Source: Alphaproteobacteria bacterium
GTDB lineage: Bacteria; Pseudomonadota; Alphaproteobacteria; Micavibrionales; Micavibrionaceae
DNA length: 50,295 nucleotides
Assembly (NCBI GenBank): GCA_018063145.1
Contig: JAGOQV010000002.1
Span: 1 to 50,295, forward strand
Direction of reading: 5' to 3'
In this document: positions 22,891-33,200 of the stretch, piece by piece
How the letters are laid out: every line of letters starts with the position of its first letter
Numbering within the stretch: position 1 is the stretch's first letter
Position numbers and translations under genes: made by a program
The notes under the pieces: model-generated
Seen by the model: only the letters and a program-made list of their open reading frames with translations
Databases searched by the model: none
Told to the model about the DNA's origin: nothing

Positions 22891-23424
22891 ATGTCTCGCA
22901 TTGGAAAAAATCCGGTTGTTTTGCCTGAGGGTGTAACGGCTGAGGTCAAAGGACAAGATGTTAAGGTCAAGGGGCCGAAGGGCGAGATGTCCTTGGTGGT
23001 TCATCCTGCTGTTGAAGTAAAACTTGACGGGTCTCATGTTGTGGTTGCTCCTCGGAATGAAGAGCGTCAAACGCGGGCTTTGTGGTCAACCATGCAGCGG
23101 CGGATCACCAATATGGTGATTGGGGTCAAAACAGGGTTTGAAAAAAACCTTGAAATTGAAGGTGTTGGTTATCGCTGCGCGATGCAGGGCACCGACTTGG
23201 TTCTTCAGCTTGGTTATAGCCATGAAATCCGTTATGCGGTTCCTGTGGGAATTACCATTGCAGTGGACAAACAGACATCTGTCAAAATTGCTGGTGTTGA
23301 TAAAGAAAAAGTCGGTCAGGTTGCTGCGGAAATTCGCGGTTACAGACCACCTGAGCCCTACAAAGGAAAAGGGGTTCGCTATGTTGGCGAATACATCCTG
23401 CGTAAAGAAGGCAAAAAGAAATAA
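22891..23424 (+). CDS. rplF: 50S ribosomal protein L6 (uL6)
   Basis: L6 is near the sarcin-ricin loop and the factor-binding site. The 177 residues begin [15 protein letters not shown] and end with the conserved [16 protein letters not shown] region. Two repeated L6 folds are implied by the length. ACGAGGAATAAAAAG precedes ATG 22891. It follows rpsH after 37 bases. Confidence 0.98.
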   Translation: MSRIGKNPVVLPEGVTAEVKGQDVKVKGPKGEMSLVVHPAVEVKLDGSHVVVAPRNEERQTRALWSTMQRRITNMVIGVKTGFEKNLEIEGVGYRCAMQGTDLVLQLGYSHEIRYAVPVGITIAVDKQTSVKIAGVDKEKVGQVAAEIRGYRPPEPYKGKGVRYVGEYILRKEGKKK

Positions 23425-23452
23425 TAATTAGTAGCAAACGAGGAATCGGACT

Positions 23453-23812
23453 ATGCATCTTTCAGAAACAAATACTCAGCGGCGGGCTCGTCGCGTACGC
23501 GCCAAGCTCTCTCGGATTAACAAAGCTGGGCTTCCACGTTTGTCGGTTCATCGCACCAATAACCAGATCTATGCTCAGGTTATTGATGATGTTCGTGGTG
23601 TGACAGTTGCTGCAGCTTCGACTCTTGATGCGGAAATTCGCAGCAAAAACGGAGCAAATATTGCGGCGGCAACAAAAGTTGGCAAACTGGTTGCGGATCG
23701 TGCTAAAAAAGCCGGTATCAGCAATGTGATGTTTGATCGGGGAAGTTTCCTGTATCATGGTCGTATCAAGGCTTTGGCCGATGCGGCGCGTGAAGGTGGA
23801 TTGGTATTCTAG
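23453..23812 (+). CDS. rplR: 50S ribosomal protein L18 (uL18)
   Basis: L18 binds 5S rRNA together with L5. The 119 residues show [28 protein letters not shown] and the C-terminal [35 protein letters not shown] lies before ATG 23453. It follows rplF after 28 bases. Nothing unusual is seen. Confidence 0.98.
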   Translation: MHLSETNTQRRARRVRAKLSRINKAGLPRLSVHRTNNQIYAQVIDDVRGVTVAAASTLDAEIRSKNGANIAAATKVGKLVADRAKKAGISNVMFDRGSFLYHGRIKALADAAREGGLVF

Positions 23813-23837
23813 TAAACGAAGGAATGGTGGATAAAAA

Positions 23838-24425
23838 ATGGCTCGAGCAGAACGCAAACGCGAAGAACGTGATCGCGACGAAATAGAACTGAGCGAACGC
23901 TTGGTGGCCGTTAATCGGGTTGCCAAAGTGGTGAAAGGTGGTCGTCGTTTTGGTTTCGCGGCCTTGGTTGTCGTTGGCGATGGTCGAGGTCGTGTTGGCC
24001 ATGGTCATGCAAAAGCGCGTGAGGTTCCTGATGCGATTCGCAAAGCAACCGAACAGGCTCGTCGTTGCATGATTCGTGTTCCTCTTCGTGAGGGCCGTAC
24101 GATTCATCACGATGTGGCAGGTCGCTATGGCGCGGGCCGTGTCTATCTGCGCTCGGCTCCTCAAGGGACGGGAATTATCGCGGGTGGTCCGTTGCGGGCG
24201 ATTTTTGAAGCGATTGGGATTCAGGATGTTGTGGCCAAAGCAATCGGCAGCAATAACCCTTACAACATGGTTCATGCAACGTTTGAGGCCTTTAAGGATA
24301 TGCAAAGCCCTCGTTCAGTTGCTGCACGTCGCAGCAAAAAAGTGAGTGAAATCATCTCTAACCGTGAAGTTGGCGCGAAAGCTGACAAATCGGTTGAGCA
24401 CGATGATGCTGCTAAAGAGGAGTAG
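23838..24425 (+). CDS. rpsE: 30S ribosomal protein S5 (uS5)
   Basis: S5 lines the mRNA entry channel and affects decoding accuracy. The 195 residues carry [22 protein letters not shown] (about 33-54; double-stranded RNA-binding-like fold, spectinomycin loop) and [19 protein letters not shown]. The C-terminus is extended by an acidic/Lys tail. GGAATGGTGGATAAAAA precedes ATG 23838. rpmD starts 9 bases after it. Confidence 0.98.
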   Translation: MARAERKREERDRDEIELSERLVAVNRVAKVVKGGRRFGFAALVVVGDGRGRVGHGHAKAREVPDAIRKATEQARRCMIRVPLREGRTIHHDVAGRYGAGRVYLRSAPQGTGIIAGGPLRAIFEAIGIQDVVAKAIGSNNPYNMVHATFEAFKDMQSPRSVAARRSKKVSEIISNREVGAKADKSVEHDDAAKEE

Positions 24426-24434
24426 AAATTAGCC

Positions 24435-24653
24435 ATGATTAAGAATACAAATGTAAAACAGCAATCAACCGGTAAGAAAATTAAAGTTACCCAAATTGCT
24501 AGCCCGATTGGCAGAACAGCTGATCAGGAAGGGACATTGGTTGGTTTGGGGTTGAACAAAAATCGCAGAACCAAAGAGCTGATTGATACACCGGCAGTTC
24601 GTGGGATGATTAACAAAATCGCTCATTTGGTGATTGTGGAAGAAATTGCCTAA
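24435..24653 (+). CDS. rpmD: 50S ribosomal protein L30 (uL30)
   Basis: L30 is a small 50S protein near the 5S region. The 72 residues have [41 protein letters not shown] and the closing HLVIVEE. The N-terminus has about ten extra polar residues compared with E. coli. It lies between rpsE and rplO as usual. Confidence 0.97.
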   Translation: MIKNTNVKQQSTGKKIKVTQIASPIGRTADQEGTLVGLGLNKNRRTKELIDTPAVRGMINKIAHLVIVEEIA

Positions 24654-24677
24654 TTTAGGCCCAAAAAGGTGAAGAAA

Positions 24678-25184
24678 ATGAAATTAAATGAATTGGAGCC
24701 GAATGAAGGCTCAAACAAAAAAAGAACCCGCGTTGGTCGCGGGATTGGTTCCGGTAAGGGGAAAACCTGTGGTCATGGGGTCAAAGGTCAGAAATCCCGT
24801 ACGGGCGTAGCCATCAACGGCTTTGAAGGTGGGCAAATGCCCCTGTATCGTCGTTTGCCAAAAATGGGCTTTAACAACGTGTTCTCGAAAGTCTATTCCA
24901 CCATTTCTTTGGCACAAGTCCAATCGGCAATTGACTCCAAGAAACTGGATGCCAAAGCGGTGATTGATGAAAAAGCCTTGATTGCAGCAGGCATGGTTAA
25001 GAAGACGGCTGATGGAGTTCGTTTGCTCGGCAATGGCGCTCTTAAAAGCAAAGTTTCTTTGAAAGTAGCAGGGGCCACGGCTTCGGCAAAAGAAGCTGTT
25101 GAAAAAGCAGGTGGCTCGATTGAGATTTATGTTCGTGAAGTCAAGCCGGTTGTGCGTAAGAAACCAATTCCTGGCGCGAAATAG
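24678..25184 (+). CDS. rplO: 50S ribosomal protein L15 (uL15)
   Basis: L15 is a late 50S assembly protein. ATG 24678 is chosen because [11 protein letters not shown] is the family start and AAGG (24666-24669) is 8 bases upstream. The in-frame GTG at 24669 overlaps that site. The 168 residues include [21 protein letters not shown] (about 18-38), [18 protein letters not shown] and a Lys/Val C-terminal region. It is the last gene before a terminator-like hairpin. Confidence 0.97.
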   Translation: MKLNELEPNEGSNKKRTRVGRGIGSGKGKTCGHGVKGQKSRTGVAINGFEGGQMPLYRRLPKMGFNNVFSKVYSTISLAQVQSAIDSKKLDAKAVIDEKALIAAGMVKKTADGVRLLGNGALKSKVSLKVAGATASAKEAVEKAGGSIEIYVREVKPVVRKKPIPGAK

Positions 25185-25219
25185 AGTCTGAAGTAGAATC
25201 CGGTAAGGGATTTATCCGA

Positions 25220-25246
25220 AGAGGCCGTTGGGCCTCTTTTCTTTTG
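25220..25246 (+). terminator. Intrinsic terminator-like hairpin between rplO and secY
   Basis: AGAGGCC (25220-25226) pairs with GGCCTCT (25231-25237) around GTTG. TTTTCTTTT follows. It looks like a working Rho-independent terminator and would split the ribosomal series from secY-adk. A second, weaker stem (GGCTC 25285-25289 with GAGCC 25298-25302) lies before secY. The rest of the 174-base spacer shows only a TATAAT-like -10 (25339-25344) without a good -35. Confidence 0.75.
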
Positions 25247-25358
25247 GCCAATCTTCTTAAAAACTCTTGATGTTTTTTGCGTGGGGCTCTGGACATGGAG
25301 CCTTAATTCCGTTAGATAACGAGAAGTTTATTAACAGGTATAATAAGGTAGTAAAATC

Positions 25359-26705
25359 ATGGCTTCTGCGGTTGAACAGCTTTCACGCAATGCAAATTGG
25401 GGTAGTTTTTCCAAAGCAACAGATTTGAAAAAACGAATCTGGTTTGTGGTCATGGCGTTGATTGTTTATCGTCTGGGGACGTATGTTCCGATTCCCGGGG
25501 TTGACCCTCATGTGTGGGACAGCATCTTCAAGCAAAAAGGGGGTGGTTTGCTTGATATGTTCAATATGTTTTCGGGCGGATCCCTTGCGCGGATGACTGT
25601 TTTCGCCCTATCGATCATGCCTTATATTTCTGCCTCTATTATTGTCCAATTGGCAACGGCTCTTTCTCCGAAACTTGAAGCTTTGAAGAAAGAAGGGGAA
25701 TCGGGGCGTCATAAACTCAATCAATATACGCGGTATTTGACGGTGCTCTTGGCCTGTATTCAGGCTTATGGTCTTGCGGTTGGTCTTGAGGCAATGCAAG
25801 GCCCAGAAGGGTCTGCTGTGATAAACCCTGGCGTTTTCTTCCGTGTCTCAACGGTGATTACGATTGTGGGTGGGACTGTTTTCTTGATGTGGCTTGGTGA
25901 ACAAATCACTTCGCGTGGGATTGGCAACGGAATTTCTCTTATTATTTTCTCGGGGATCGTGGCGGGCTTGCCTCAGGCGTTGGTCAGCACGCTAGAGCTG
26001 GGTCGCCAAGGGCAATTCTCCTTCCTTGGAATTCTTTTGCTTGCTGCAATGGTTGTGGGCACGATTGTGTTTATTGTCTTCATGGAGCGAGCCCAGAGGA
26101 GAATTCTGGTCCAATATCCCAAACGCCAAGTGGGGATGCAGCAAATGACTCAGGCAACACAAAATCATTTGCCTCTTAAGCTCAATATGTCGGGTGTGAT
26201 TCCTCCGATTTTTGCTTCATCGCTCCTCTTTTTGCCGATGACTATTATTGGTTTTGCCGGAGTGGATGGCGGCGATTTTACTGCAACATTGTCACGTTTG
26301 TTGTCTTATGGCTCTCCGCTTCATATGTCGCTTTATGCTGTATTGATTATCTTCTTTGCTTTTTTCTATACGGCAGTGGTTTTCAATCCTGAAGACAACG
26401 CGGAAATGTTGCGCAAGTATGGTGGCTTTGTCCCTGGCGTGCGTCCGGGTAAAAATACGGCCGATTATCTCGATTACGTTCTAACGCGGGTAACGGTACT
26501 TGGGGCGGTATATCTGTGCTTGATCTGCTTGATGCCTGAGATGTTGATTTCTCATTACAGTTTGCCCTTTTATTTTGGGGGAACCAGTCTCTTGATTGTG
26601 GTTTCTGTGACGATGGATACGGTGGCTCAAATCAATTCTCATATGTTGGCCCACCAATACGAAGGGTTGATTAAAAAGACCAAACTGACGAAAGGTCGCA
26701 AATAA
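25359..26705 (+). CDS. secY: Protein translocase subunit SecY
   Basis: SecY is the ten-helix channel of the Sec translocon in the inner membrane, working with SecE, SecG and SecA. The 448 residues match the family. The first transmembrane helix follows ATDLKKRIWFVVMALIVYR. Typical segments are GGGLLDMFNMFSGGSLARM, MPYISASIIVQL, SRGIGNGISLIIF and the cytosolic loop RRILVQYPKRQ, then RPGKNTADYLDYVLTRVT. AAGGTAG lies before ATG 25359. adk starts immediately after its stop. Confidence 0.99.
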   Translation: MASAVEQLSRNANWGSFSKATDLKKRIWFVVMALIVYRLGTYVPIPGVDPHVWDSIFKQKGGGLLDMFNMFSGGSLARMTVFALSIMPYISASIIVQLATALSPKLEALKKEGESGRHKLNQYTRYLTVLLACIQAYGLAVGLEAMQGPEGSAVINPGVFFRVSTVITIVGGTVFLMWLGEQITSRGIGNGISLIIFSGIVAGLPQALVSTLELGRQGQFSFLGILLLAAMVVGTIVFIVFMERAQRRILVQYPKRQVGMQQMTQATQNHLPLKLNMSGVIPPIFASSLLFLPMTIIGFAGVDGGDFTATLSRLLSYGSPLHMSLYAVLIIFFAFFYTAVVFNPEDNAEMLRKYGGFVPGVRPGKNTADYLDYVLTRVTVLGAVYLCLICLMPEMLISHYSLPFYFGGTSLLIVVSVTMDTVAQINSHMLAHQYEGLIKKTKLTKGRK

Positions 26706-27278
26706 ATGAATATCATTCTTTTCGGCCCGCCCGGGGCAGGCAAGGGAACGCAGGCAGAGCGGCTTGAGAAAGATCGTGGCCTTATTCAGCTCTCTACGGG
26801 AAATATGTTGCGGGCGGAAATTGCGGCAGGGTCTCCTCTCGGGGTTAAGGTCAAGGCGATTATAGATGGCGGGCTGTTGGTCTCAGACGAGATTATGATT
26901 GAGATGATTTCGAACCGGATCGATCAACCAGATTGTGCCAAAGGGTTTATTCTGGATGGTTTTCCTCGGACGATTGCGCAGGCGCAAGCTCTCGACAAGA
27001 TGCTGCATACAAAGGGAAAAGACCTTGGTGCGGTGATCCAGTTGGTGGTGGACGAAGCTGGTTTGTTGGCTCGTATTCACAAGCGGGCATCTGAGTCTGG
27101 TGTGGTTCGCGCTGATGACAACGAAGAAACCTTGAAAAAACGCTTGGCAGTCTATCGCGAGCAGACCGCTCCTATCCTTCCTTATTATGAACAAAAGGGC
27201 CTTCTTCACCAGGTGGATGGCATGGCTCCTGTGGAGAAAGTCGGGGCAGAGATTGAAGCGGTTTTGCAGGCTGTTTAA
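26706..27278 (+). CDS. adk: Adenylate kinase, short-lid form
   Basis: Adk balances ATP, ADP and AMP in the cytosol. The P-loop GPPGAGKGT is at residues 7-15. LSTGNMLRA and LDGFPRTIAQAQALD form the AMP-binding part. At 190 residues it lacks the long LID insertion of the 214-residue E. coli enzyme, and no zinc ligands are present. The ATG directly follows the secY stop codon, and AAAGG within the end of secY serves as ribosome site, so translation is coupled. Confidence 0.98.
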   Translation: MNIILFGPPGAGKGTQAERLEKDRGLIQLSTGNMLRAEIAAGSPLGVKVKAIIDGGLLVSDEIMIEMISNRIDQPDCAKGFILDGFPRTIAQAQALDKMLHTKGKDLGAVIQLVVDEAGLLARIHKRASESGVVRADDNEETLKKRLAVYREQTAPILPYYEQKGLLHQVDGMAPVEKVGAEIEAVLQAV

Positions 27279-27316
27279 TGTTTTTAATGTTATCCACAGA
27301 AAAAACAAAAAAACTA

Positions 27317-27344
27317 TTGACTCAAATACGTTAATGCTTAATAT
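27317..27344 (+). promoter_or_regulatory. Strong promoter for rpsM-rpsK-rpoA-rplQ
   Basis: TTGACT (27317-27322) and TAATAT (27339-27344) are separated by 16 bases, with an A-rich stretch just upstream. Transcription would begin near 27351, giving a leader of about 150 bases before rpsM. Confidence 0.75.
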
Positions 27345-27350
27345 GCGCTT

Positions 27351-27503
27351 CATTCTGCAACGTCCCGCTTGTCGGGCCATACTCTTTTGGTTCGCTTTGG
27401 GTGCAGGATAATGGTGGACGAACTGGCGTTTCCTTCTGTTGTAGAACGAAATTTTACGGTTCGGTTTGAAATCAAACAATAGGACTTGAAGGAGTCAAAT
27501 AGT
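27351..27503 (+). promoter_or_regulatory. Leader of the rpsM operon
   Basis: The leader can pair GTCCCGC with GCGGGAC-like partners only weakly. It does have CCCG/CGGG (27364-27376 area) and GTTCG (27390-27394) with CGAAC (27419-27423). A 23-codon reading frame runs 27411-27482 and ends 21 bases before rpsM, but its AGGA is only two bases from the ATG. In E. coli the equivalent leader binds S4; rpsD is not in this operon. Any regulation here is inferred. Confidence 0.35.
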
Positions 27504-27890
27504 ATGGCCCGTATTTCCGGCGTCAATGTTCCTGACAATAAAAGAGCAATTATCTCTCTAACTTACATTCACGGTATTGGCCGCTTCACGGCAGAGCAAA
27601 TGTGCGCGGAAGTTGGCATTGATTTTTCTCGCCGTATGAAAGATCTCACAGAAGATGAACTGAACCAGATTCGTAAAATTATCGAATCCGGTCGTTTCAT
27701 GATCGAAGGGGATCTGCGTCGCGAAGTTTCAATGAACATCAAACGTCTCATTGATATGCAGTGCTATCGTGGTTTGCGCCATCGCCGTGGTTTGCCTGTT
27801 CGCGGTCAGCGGACTCGCACCAATGCTCGGACTCGTAAGGGCCCAGCAAAACCGGTTGCGGGTAAAAAGCAAGCAAACGCTAAGAAGTAA
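27504..27890 (+). CDS. rpsM: 30S ribosomal protein S13 (uS13)
   Basis: S13 contacts the P-site tRNA and L5 across the subunit interface. ATG 27504 is chosen: [14 protein letters not shown] is the family start and GGAG (27491-27494) lies 9 bases before it. An in-frame TTG at 27486 is rejected. The 128 residues show [13 protein letters not shown] and the C-terminal [20 protein letters not shown]. The tail is Lys/Ala rich. It is the first gene of this operon. Confidence 0.98.
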   Translation: MARISGVNVPDNKRAIISLTYIHGIGRFTAEQMCAEVGIDFSRRMKDLTEDELNQIRKIIESGRFMIEGDLRREVSMNIKRLIDMQCYRGLRHRRGLPVRGQRTRTNARTRKGPAKPVAGKKQANAKK

Positions 27891-27931
27891 TTTGTAATAG
27901 AGATCATTGAGAGATTTAGAGGTTCAGCATC

Positions 27932-28348
27932 ATGGCAGCCAAAGAGAAAACATCCAAAGCCCCTGCAAAAGGTGGAGCGCGGAAAAAAATTGTTCGCAAA
28001 AATATCGCGGTTGGTATCGCGCATATCAATGCATCGTTCAACAACATCCATGTCAACATTACTGACACGCAGGGCAACACGATTGCCTGGTCGAGTGCAG
28101 GGATTGTTGGTTTCAAAGGGTCGCGTAAATCTACCCCTTACGCGGCACAGCTTTGTGCTGAAGATGCTGGTCGCAAGGCTCAAGAGCATGGGATGCGCGA
28201 AGTTGACGTGACTGTCAAAGGTCCTGGAGCTGGACGTGAGTCGGCTCTGCGTGCTTTGCAGTCAATTGGATACACAATACGTTCGATCAAGGATACTACA
28301 CCTGTTCCACATAATGGGTGTCGTCCTCCGAAACGTCGTCGTGTCTAG
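27932..28348 (+). CDS. rpsK: 30S ribosomal protein S11 (uS11)
   Basis: S11 lines the platform near the Shine-Dalgarno helix. The 138 residues contain [42 protein letters not shown] and the C-terminal [18 protein letters not shown]. The N-terminus has an extra Lys/Ala segment of about 15 residues. It lies 41 bases after rpsM and 63 bases before rpoA. Confidence 0.98.
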   Translation: MAAKEKTSKAPAKGGARKKIVRKNIAVGIAHINASFNNIHVNITDTQGNTIAWSSAGIVGFKGSRKSTPYAAQLCAEDAGRKAQEHGMREVDVTVKGPGAGRESALRALQSIGYTIRSIKDTTPVPHNGCRPPKRRRV

Positions 28349-28411
28349 CCTACCACTACTTTTTTAGTCGTTCATTTCGGACTGATCCACGCGTGTTGAA
28401 AGGGAAAAAGC

Positions 28412-29437
28412 ATGCTGATACAGAAAAACTGGCAGGAACTGATTAAACCGAATAAGGTTGAAATCGAGCGTAAGGCAAATATAAACAATCAAGGGAAAAT
28501 AGTGGTTGAGCCTCTGGAAAGAGGATTCGGTCTGACTCTTGGAAATGCGTTGCGGCGGATCCTGCTGTCCTCTTTACAGGGGGCTGCGGTTACGGGCGTA
28601 AAAATTGCTGGGGTCCAGCATGAATTTTCGACCATCGAAGGCGTTCGTGAAGATGTGACGGATATTATCCTGAACATCAAGGCTATTGCCGTTCGTATGC
28701 ACGTTGAGGGGCCCAAGCGGATGCGTTTGGTTGCCGAAGGGCCTTGTGAAGTGGCGGCTGGTATGATCGAAGCTGGCGCAGATATTGAAATCATGAATCC
28801 TGATCTGGTTATTTGTACCCTTGATAAAGGGGCTAAGCTGGAAATGGAAATGACTGTCAATACGGGCAAGGGCTATCGTCCGGCGGCGCAAAACCGTCCT
28901 GAAGATGCTCCTGTTGGTCTTATTCCAGTGGACAGTATTTTCTCTCCAGTGCGCAAAGTTTCTTACGAAGTTGAAGATACTCGGGTTGGTCAAATCACCG
29001 ACTACGATAAATTGACGCTTTCAGTTGAAACCAATGGGGTTGTTTCTCCAGATGATGCGGTTGCTTTCGCTGCTCGTATTTTGCAAGACCAATTGCAAGT
29101 TTTCATCAACTTTGATGAGCCGAAAGAATCAAAAGCTTCGGGTGAAGAGGAAACGCTTCCTTTCAACCGCAATCTTCTTAAGAAAGTGGATGAGCTGGAA
29201 TTGTCGGTGCGTTCTGCCAACTGCCTTAAAAACGACAACATCGTTTATATCGGCGACTTGGTTCAAAAATCCGAGAGCGAAATGTTGCGGACTCCAAACT
29301 TCGGGCGGAAATCTTTGAATGAAATCAAAGAAGTTCTCACGATTATGGGCCTGCATCTTGGAATGCAAATCGAAGGCTGGCCTCCAGAGAACATCGAAGA
29401 CTTGGCAAAAAAAATGGATGACCCTTTCGCCAGTTGA
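28412..29437 (+). CDS. rpoA: DNA-directed RNA polymerase alpha subunit
   Basis: RpoA dimerises to start polymerase assembly and its C-terminal domain contacts UP elements and activators. The 341 residues comprise the N-terminal domain (about 1-235, with [21 protein letters not shown]) and, after a linker, the C-terminal domain (about 250-330, with [15 protein letters not shown] and [14 protein letters not shown]). AAAGGGAAAAAGC precedes ATG 28412. It is followed by an unusually long, structured spacer before rplQ. Confidence 0.99.
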   Translation: MLIQKNWQELIKPNKVEIERKANINNQGKIVVEPLERGFGLTLGNALRRILLSSLQGAAVTGVKIAGVQHEFSTIEGVREDVTDIILNIKAIAVRMHVEGPKRMRLVAEGPCEVAAGMIEAGADIEIMNPDLVICTLDKGAKLEMEMTVNTGKGYRPAAQNRPEDAPVGLIPVDSIFSPVRKVSYEVEDTRVGQITDYDKLTLSVETNGVVSPDDAVAFAARILQDQLQVFINFDEPKESKASGEEETLPFNRNLLKKVDELELSVRSANCLKNDNIVYIGDLVQKSESEMLRTPNFGRKSLNEIKEVLTIMGLHLGMQIEGWPPENIEDLAKKMDDPFAS

Positions 29438-29461
29438 TAGGCGGGAGGATTAACCCTAGAA

Positions 29462-29546
29462 GGGACATGGTGTCCCACTCTGGTGAAGGAACAGCCGCAA
29501 GGCAAGTGCTTGCCGGACTAACAGATAGCTTCACCCGTTTGAAGCT
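29462..29546 (+). promoter_or_regulatory. Structured rpoA-rplQ spacer with alternative pairings
   Basis: In a 133-base spacer I see GGGACA/TGTCCC (29462-29476, loop TGG), GGCAA/TTGCC (29501-29514, loop GTGC) and a long-range GGTGAAG (29482-29488) with CTTCACC (29529-29535) enclosing the second stem. The bases CTTCA are also the left arm of a local 7-bp hairpin AGCTTCA (29527-29533) with TGAAGCT (29540-29546). The long-range and local stems exclude each other. No T run follows, so translation or processing control of rplQ is more likely than termination. Confidence 0.5.
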
Positions 29547-29570
29547 GCAGAAAAAGTAAAGGAATAAAAC

Positions 29571-30137
29571 ATGAGACACGGAATGGCAGGACGGAAACTG
29601 AATCGGACTTCGTCCCATCGCAAAGCTTTGTTTTCGAACATGGCCAATGCGCTGATTAAACATGAACAAATTGTGACGACTTTGCCGAAAGCAAAAGATC
29701 TTCGTCCATTTGTTGAAAAACTCATTACCCTTGGTAAAAAGGGTGGCCTTTCCAATCGTCGTGCGGCCTTTGCTATTTTGCGGGACGAAACGATGGTGGC
29801 AAAACTCTTCTCGGTTTTGGCAGAACGTTATGGGGACCGTCCCGGGGGCTATGCTCGGGTTCTTAAGGCAGGTTTCCGTTATGGGGATGCTGCTCCACTT
29901 GCTGTGATTGAACTGGTTGATCGGGACGTGAGTGCCAAGGGTCAGGACAGCGGTCCGGTTTTCACATCGGAATACGAAGCTCCTGTCGCTCCGGCGGGGC
30001 CTGCTGACGAAACCACAGTTCCGAAAAAAGCCGTTAAAAAAGCCAATGCAGAAAAAGCAGAGAAAGCAAGCGAGCCTGCAGCAGAGAAGCCAAAGGCTCC
30101 TCGCAAAAAGAAAACGGAAGATACTCCGGCTGAGTAG
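29571..30137 (+). CDS. rplQ: 50S ribosomal protein L17 (bL17) with long Ala/Lys/Pro tail
   Basis: L17 sits at the base of the 50S subunit near the tunnel exit. Residues 1-120 are the normal protein ([49 protein letters not shown]). Residues about 135-188 form a disordered-looking Ala/Lys/Pro/Glu tail, also common in alphaproteobacteria, making 188 residues. AAAGGAATAAAAC precedes ATG 29571. It ends the operon before a bidirectional terminator. Confidence 0.98.
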   Translation: MRHGMAGRKLNRTSSHRKALFSNMANALIKHEQIVTTLPKAKDLRPFVEKLITLGKKGGLSNRRAAFAILRDETMVAKLFSVLAERYGDRPGGYARVLKAGFRYGDAAPLAVIELVDRDVSAKGQDSGPVFTSEYEAPVAPAGPADETTVPKKAVKKANAEKAEKASEPAAEKPKAPRKKKTEDTPAE

Positions 30138-30161
30138 GCAGATAGATTGCTACAGAATTTC

Positions 30162-30190
30162 AAAAAACCCGCCTAATCAGCGGGTTTTTT
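30162..30190. terminator. Bidirectional terminator between rplQ and the AsmA-like gene
   Basis: AAAAAACCCGC (30162-30172) pairs with GCGGGTTTTTT (30180-30190) around CTAATCA. T tracts occur on both strands, so it can end rplQ transcription and that of the converging 30209-33445 gene. Confidence 0.9.
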
Positions 30191-30208
30191 CTGTGTATCA
30201 AGATATTT

Positions 30209-33200
30209 CTATTCGTTCATTGGGACGGGAGATTTCTTTTTTGGCTCTTCCGGCTCGTCAAAATCATCATACGGATTCATATCAATACCGCCTTCGAACA
30301 GAATTGAGCGTAAGAATCCGGGGGTTAATACTGAAAGCGGGTTAATCATCACACTGGGGTTATCAGATGGCCCCTTGACTGCATAGGTTGCCGCAATAAG
30401 CCCACCGTTGCTCCCCCCTGTTAGAAGAGTTCCGATTAGGGGTATTTTATTGACGATGCCATTGATACCTGACATAGGCACAACTGTTCCGCTGATGTCC
30501 ATGGTTCCTTTGGTCTGATTCACGAGGCCACCAAAAGACAATCCAACCGAAGCCCCAGATGTCCTACCGTTGATAAGTGAAATAACCCGCCCTTCGGGTT
30601 TTTTCTTCCAGATAAAGTCAGCCTTGAGTTTGGAAAAAGCGATACCTTTGTTTTGCAGAAGTTCGGCTAAACCTGAGATGCTGAAAGCGTTGATGAGTTG
30701 TGCGAGGGCAGGAGCTTTAACTACTGAAAAGTTGGAAATCACGGCTCTTCCTTTCAGGTCGTTGACACCTGCTCCGGCAATTTGTTCCCCGCGAATTTTC
30801 AGTGTTCCTCCAATGATGTTATCGTATACGTCAAAAGCATAGAGTGTTTCACCAGCGTCATCTGCCGTTAGGTCAAGCTGCATGGTGTTTTTTGAGTCGG
30901 GTTTGATTGTGACAGACATACGGCTTTTTCCTGCGGTTGCCTGAAGGTCGAGCGCGTGGATTTCGCCATCACTATCAACGCGGGCAAAAAATTTTGCTTG
31001 GCGAACAAACTGATTTTCCCTCTTTCCGGTGCGAATGCGGTCGGCTTTGGCGTTTATTTTGATCGCAGGTCCAGGTTTACTAGAGAGAACAGGTGTTTCT
31101 TCTCGTGCGCTGAGAAAAGATCTCGCGTCCAAGCTCTTCCCACTAATATCAAAGGTAAAGCTGTTTGGGGAGGTTTGCTCAAAAAGCAGGGTAAAGTTAT
31201 TGTCACTGCCCAGATTTTCTACGCGAAAAGTGCCACTTTTTACGTCTTGGCTGTTACCGACTTGTCCAAATTTGAGGGTTCCACTACCCGAGACATCTTT
31301 GCCAACAGTTAGGGTTAAGTTCTTGACTTCCTGAATATCGCGTCCAGAAACTACGGCAACACAGGAGGCCTCGCCAGATACCCCTTGAGGTTTATCATAA
31401 CCAAAGGGGCGTACTCGGAACCGTACAGGCGTTAGATCGGCCCGCACATCAATTGCAATATTTCCCTTCTGAGGCTCCTTATAATGAAGATCAACTGGCA
31501 AAGAACCTTCAATAAATTGATCGAGGTGAATGCCAAAATGGTCGCGCAATTTTTGATCCGCAACGACACTAGCTTTGATGTCGCTCACAAAAGGGGCTCC
31601 CACTGGATTCAGGTATTCTGAGTAAACGAGGTCAATTGGTCGATCATCCAAAAACCCTTTTCCTTTGAGAGTGAAAGAACCATCAGCAACCTTGAGTGCG
31701 TACGGTCCGCCGGTTAGATCCAGCCCACGCACAATTTTTGGGAGGCGAATATCGTTCATGCGCGAGTCTACTGTGACTTTGACCGCATCGGCGGGTAGGT
31801 CGTGGATAGCCGGAAATGTAACATGAACATTGGCTTCTACCTGTCCTCGGATAGAGGCCTTCTCTCCGGCAATAATGTTCTGCAAGTTGATAGGTTCGCG
31901 GCCAATATAGTCGAAAATGGTTCTTAAAGGGCCGTCCAAATCTACATCAACATTCACAACCCCAGGGGTCGGACGTGTCAGGTTTGTGACGCTGACCGAG
32001 GCCTTGCGAACATCAAGGTCGGCCAGCTTTCCGTGCTCTACGCTTATTTTTAGAGCATCATCTTCAATGGTTGCATGACCTTTTGCTGCGCTAGCGGGAA
32101 TGAGTGGGGCACGATAATCTGCTTTGAGGTTTTCAAAATCAAAGGAGGCCCGAACTTGCTCTGTCGTAATGGCTAGAGGATTCTTGGGATCCACGTCCAG
32201 AAAGACTTTTAAGTCTTTGATAGTACCTTCTGAAAGTTTTTCGGTTAGCCATTCAGCCGCCGGAAGGTCCTTATACTGTGTAGGCCACAAGGCCTTGATT
32301 TCCGCGAACGACAGCTGGGGAATTCTGACCTGTACAGGGACAAGGCTCTTCGCATCTTTTTTCAAATCGTGTTCGGCACTTAGTTCAATGCGAATATCGT
32401 TTACTAGCAAACTGGTGTCATGGACCGAAAGTTTCCCACTGTCTCGGTCATAAGAAATATTTGCACTGAGATCACTAAAACTTAGAGGGGCCCCTTGTGT
32501 AGGAGAGAGATTAAGCTCACCCTGTTCGGAGGTCATCAATGTATTCAGTCGAACCAAGGACATATCTGGCGCGAGGTCTCCAGATAGCTGGGTGTTGAAC
32601 ATAAATTTTTGACCATCCAGTGCGCGGAGCGTGAAGAAATTACTAGAAAACAGGGCTAAGTCCACATGGTCCATTCTTCCCTTGAAACGCATATCTCGTT
32701 TCTTTTTGTCTCGGTTTACTTGTAATTCTATTTTGCTTTTTTGCCACGCGCCCGCCATCTGGTACTGTAAGACGACATCAAACGCATTGGCTTTGCGGTC
32801 AAGGGTGGCGTTGACTTTTGGCACAACCCATGTTGCTTTAGAGATATGGTCTTCGGTTACCAAAAGGGCATCTCTAACCTCGAAATGTTCGAGACGCGAG
32901 AAGATTGCTAGCGGAGTGTCTGGTAGGGTCCCGCCAAGAAAAAAGGCCGCCCCAATTTCCTTGATTGGGCTTGATTTCTGGGGAGTTTCTGGCCGTGGCC
33001 CTGCGTTGTTTCCTCCTACCAGAAAGCGAAAATCTCCATCAGTTTCTCGGATAATTTGCACACTAGGTTGATTTAAGATAATTGCTTCGGGTTTGAAAAG
33101 CCCAATCAGTAAAGGGGCTTTGGCTATTCGCAATCCTACCGATTGAATCTCTAGGGCTGTTTTTCCCTCTTCAAATACTTTGAATCCTCTGAGGCCTAGG

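Noticed and set aside
25285-25302. Stem GGCTC/GAGCC before secY as a second terminator
   Set aside because: The stem is only 5 bp, the loop is 8 bases, and no T run follows.
27343-27411. 22-codon frame starting at ATG 27343
   Set aside because: Its ATG overlaps the -10 element of the rpsM promoter, so it would not be on the expected transcript.
27486-27503. TTG start for S13 at 27486
   Set aside because: GGAG lies after it and in front of ATG 27504, which starts the conserved sequence.
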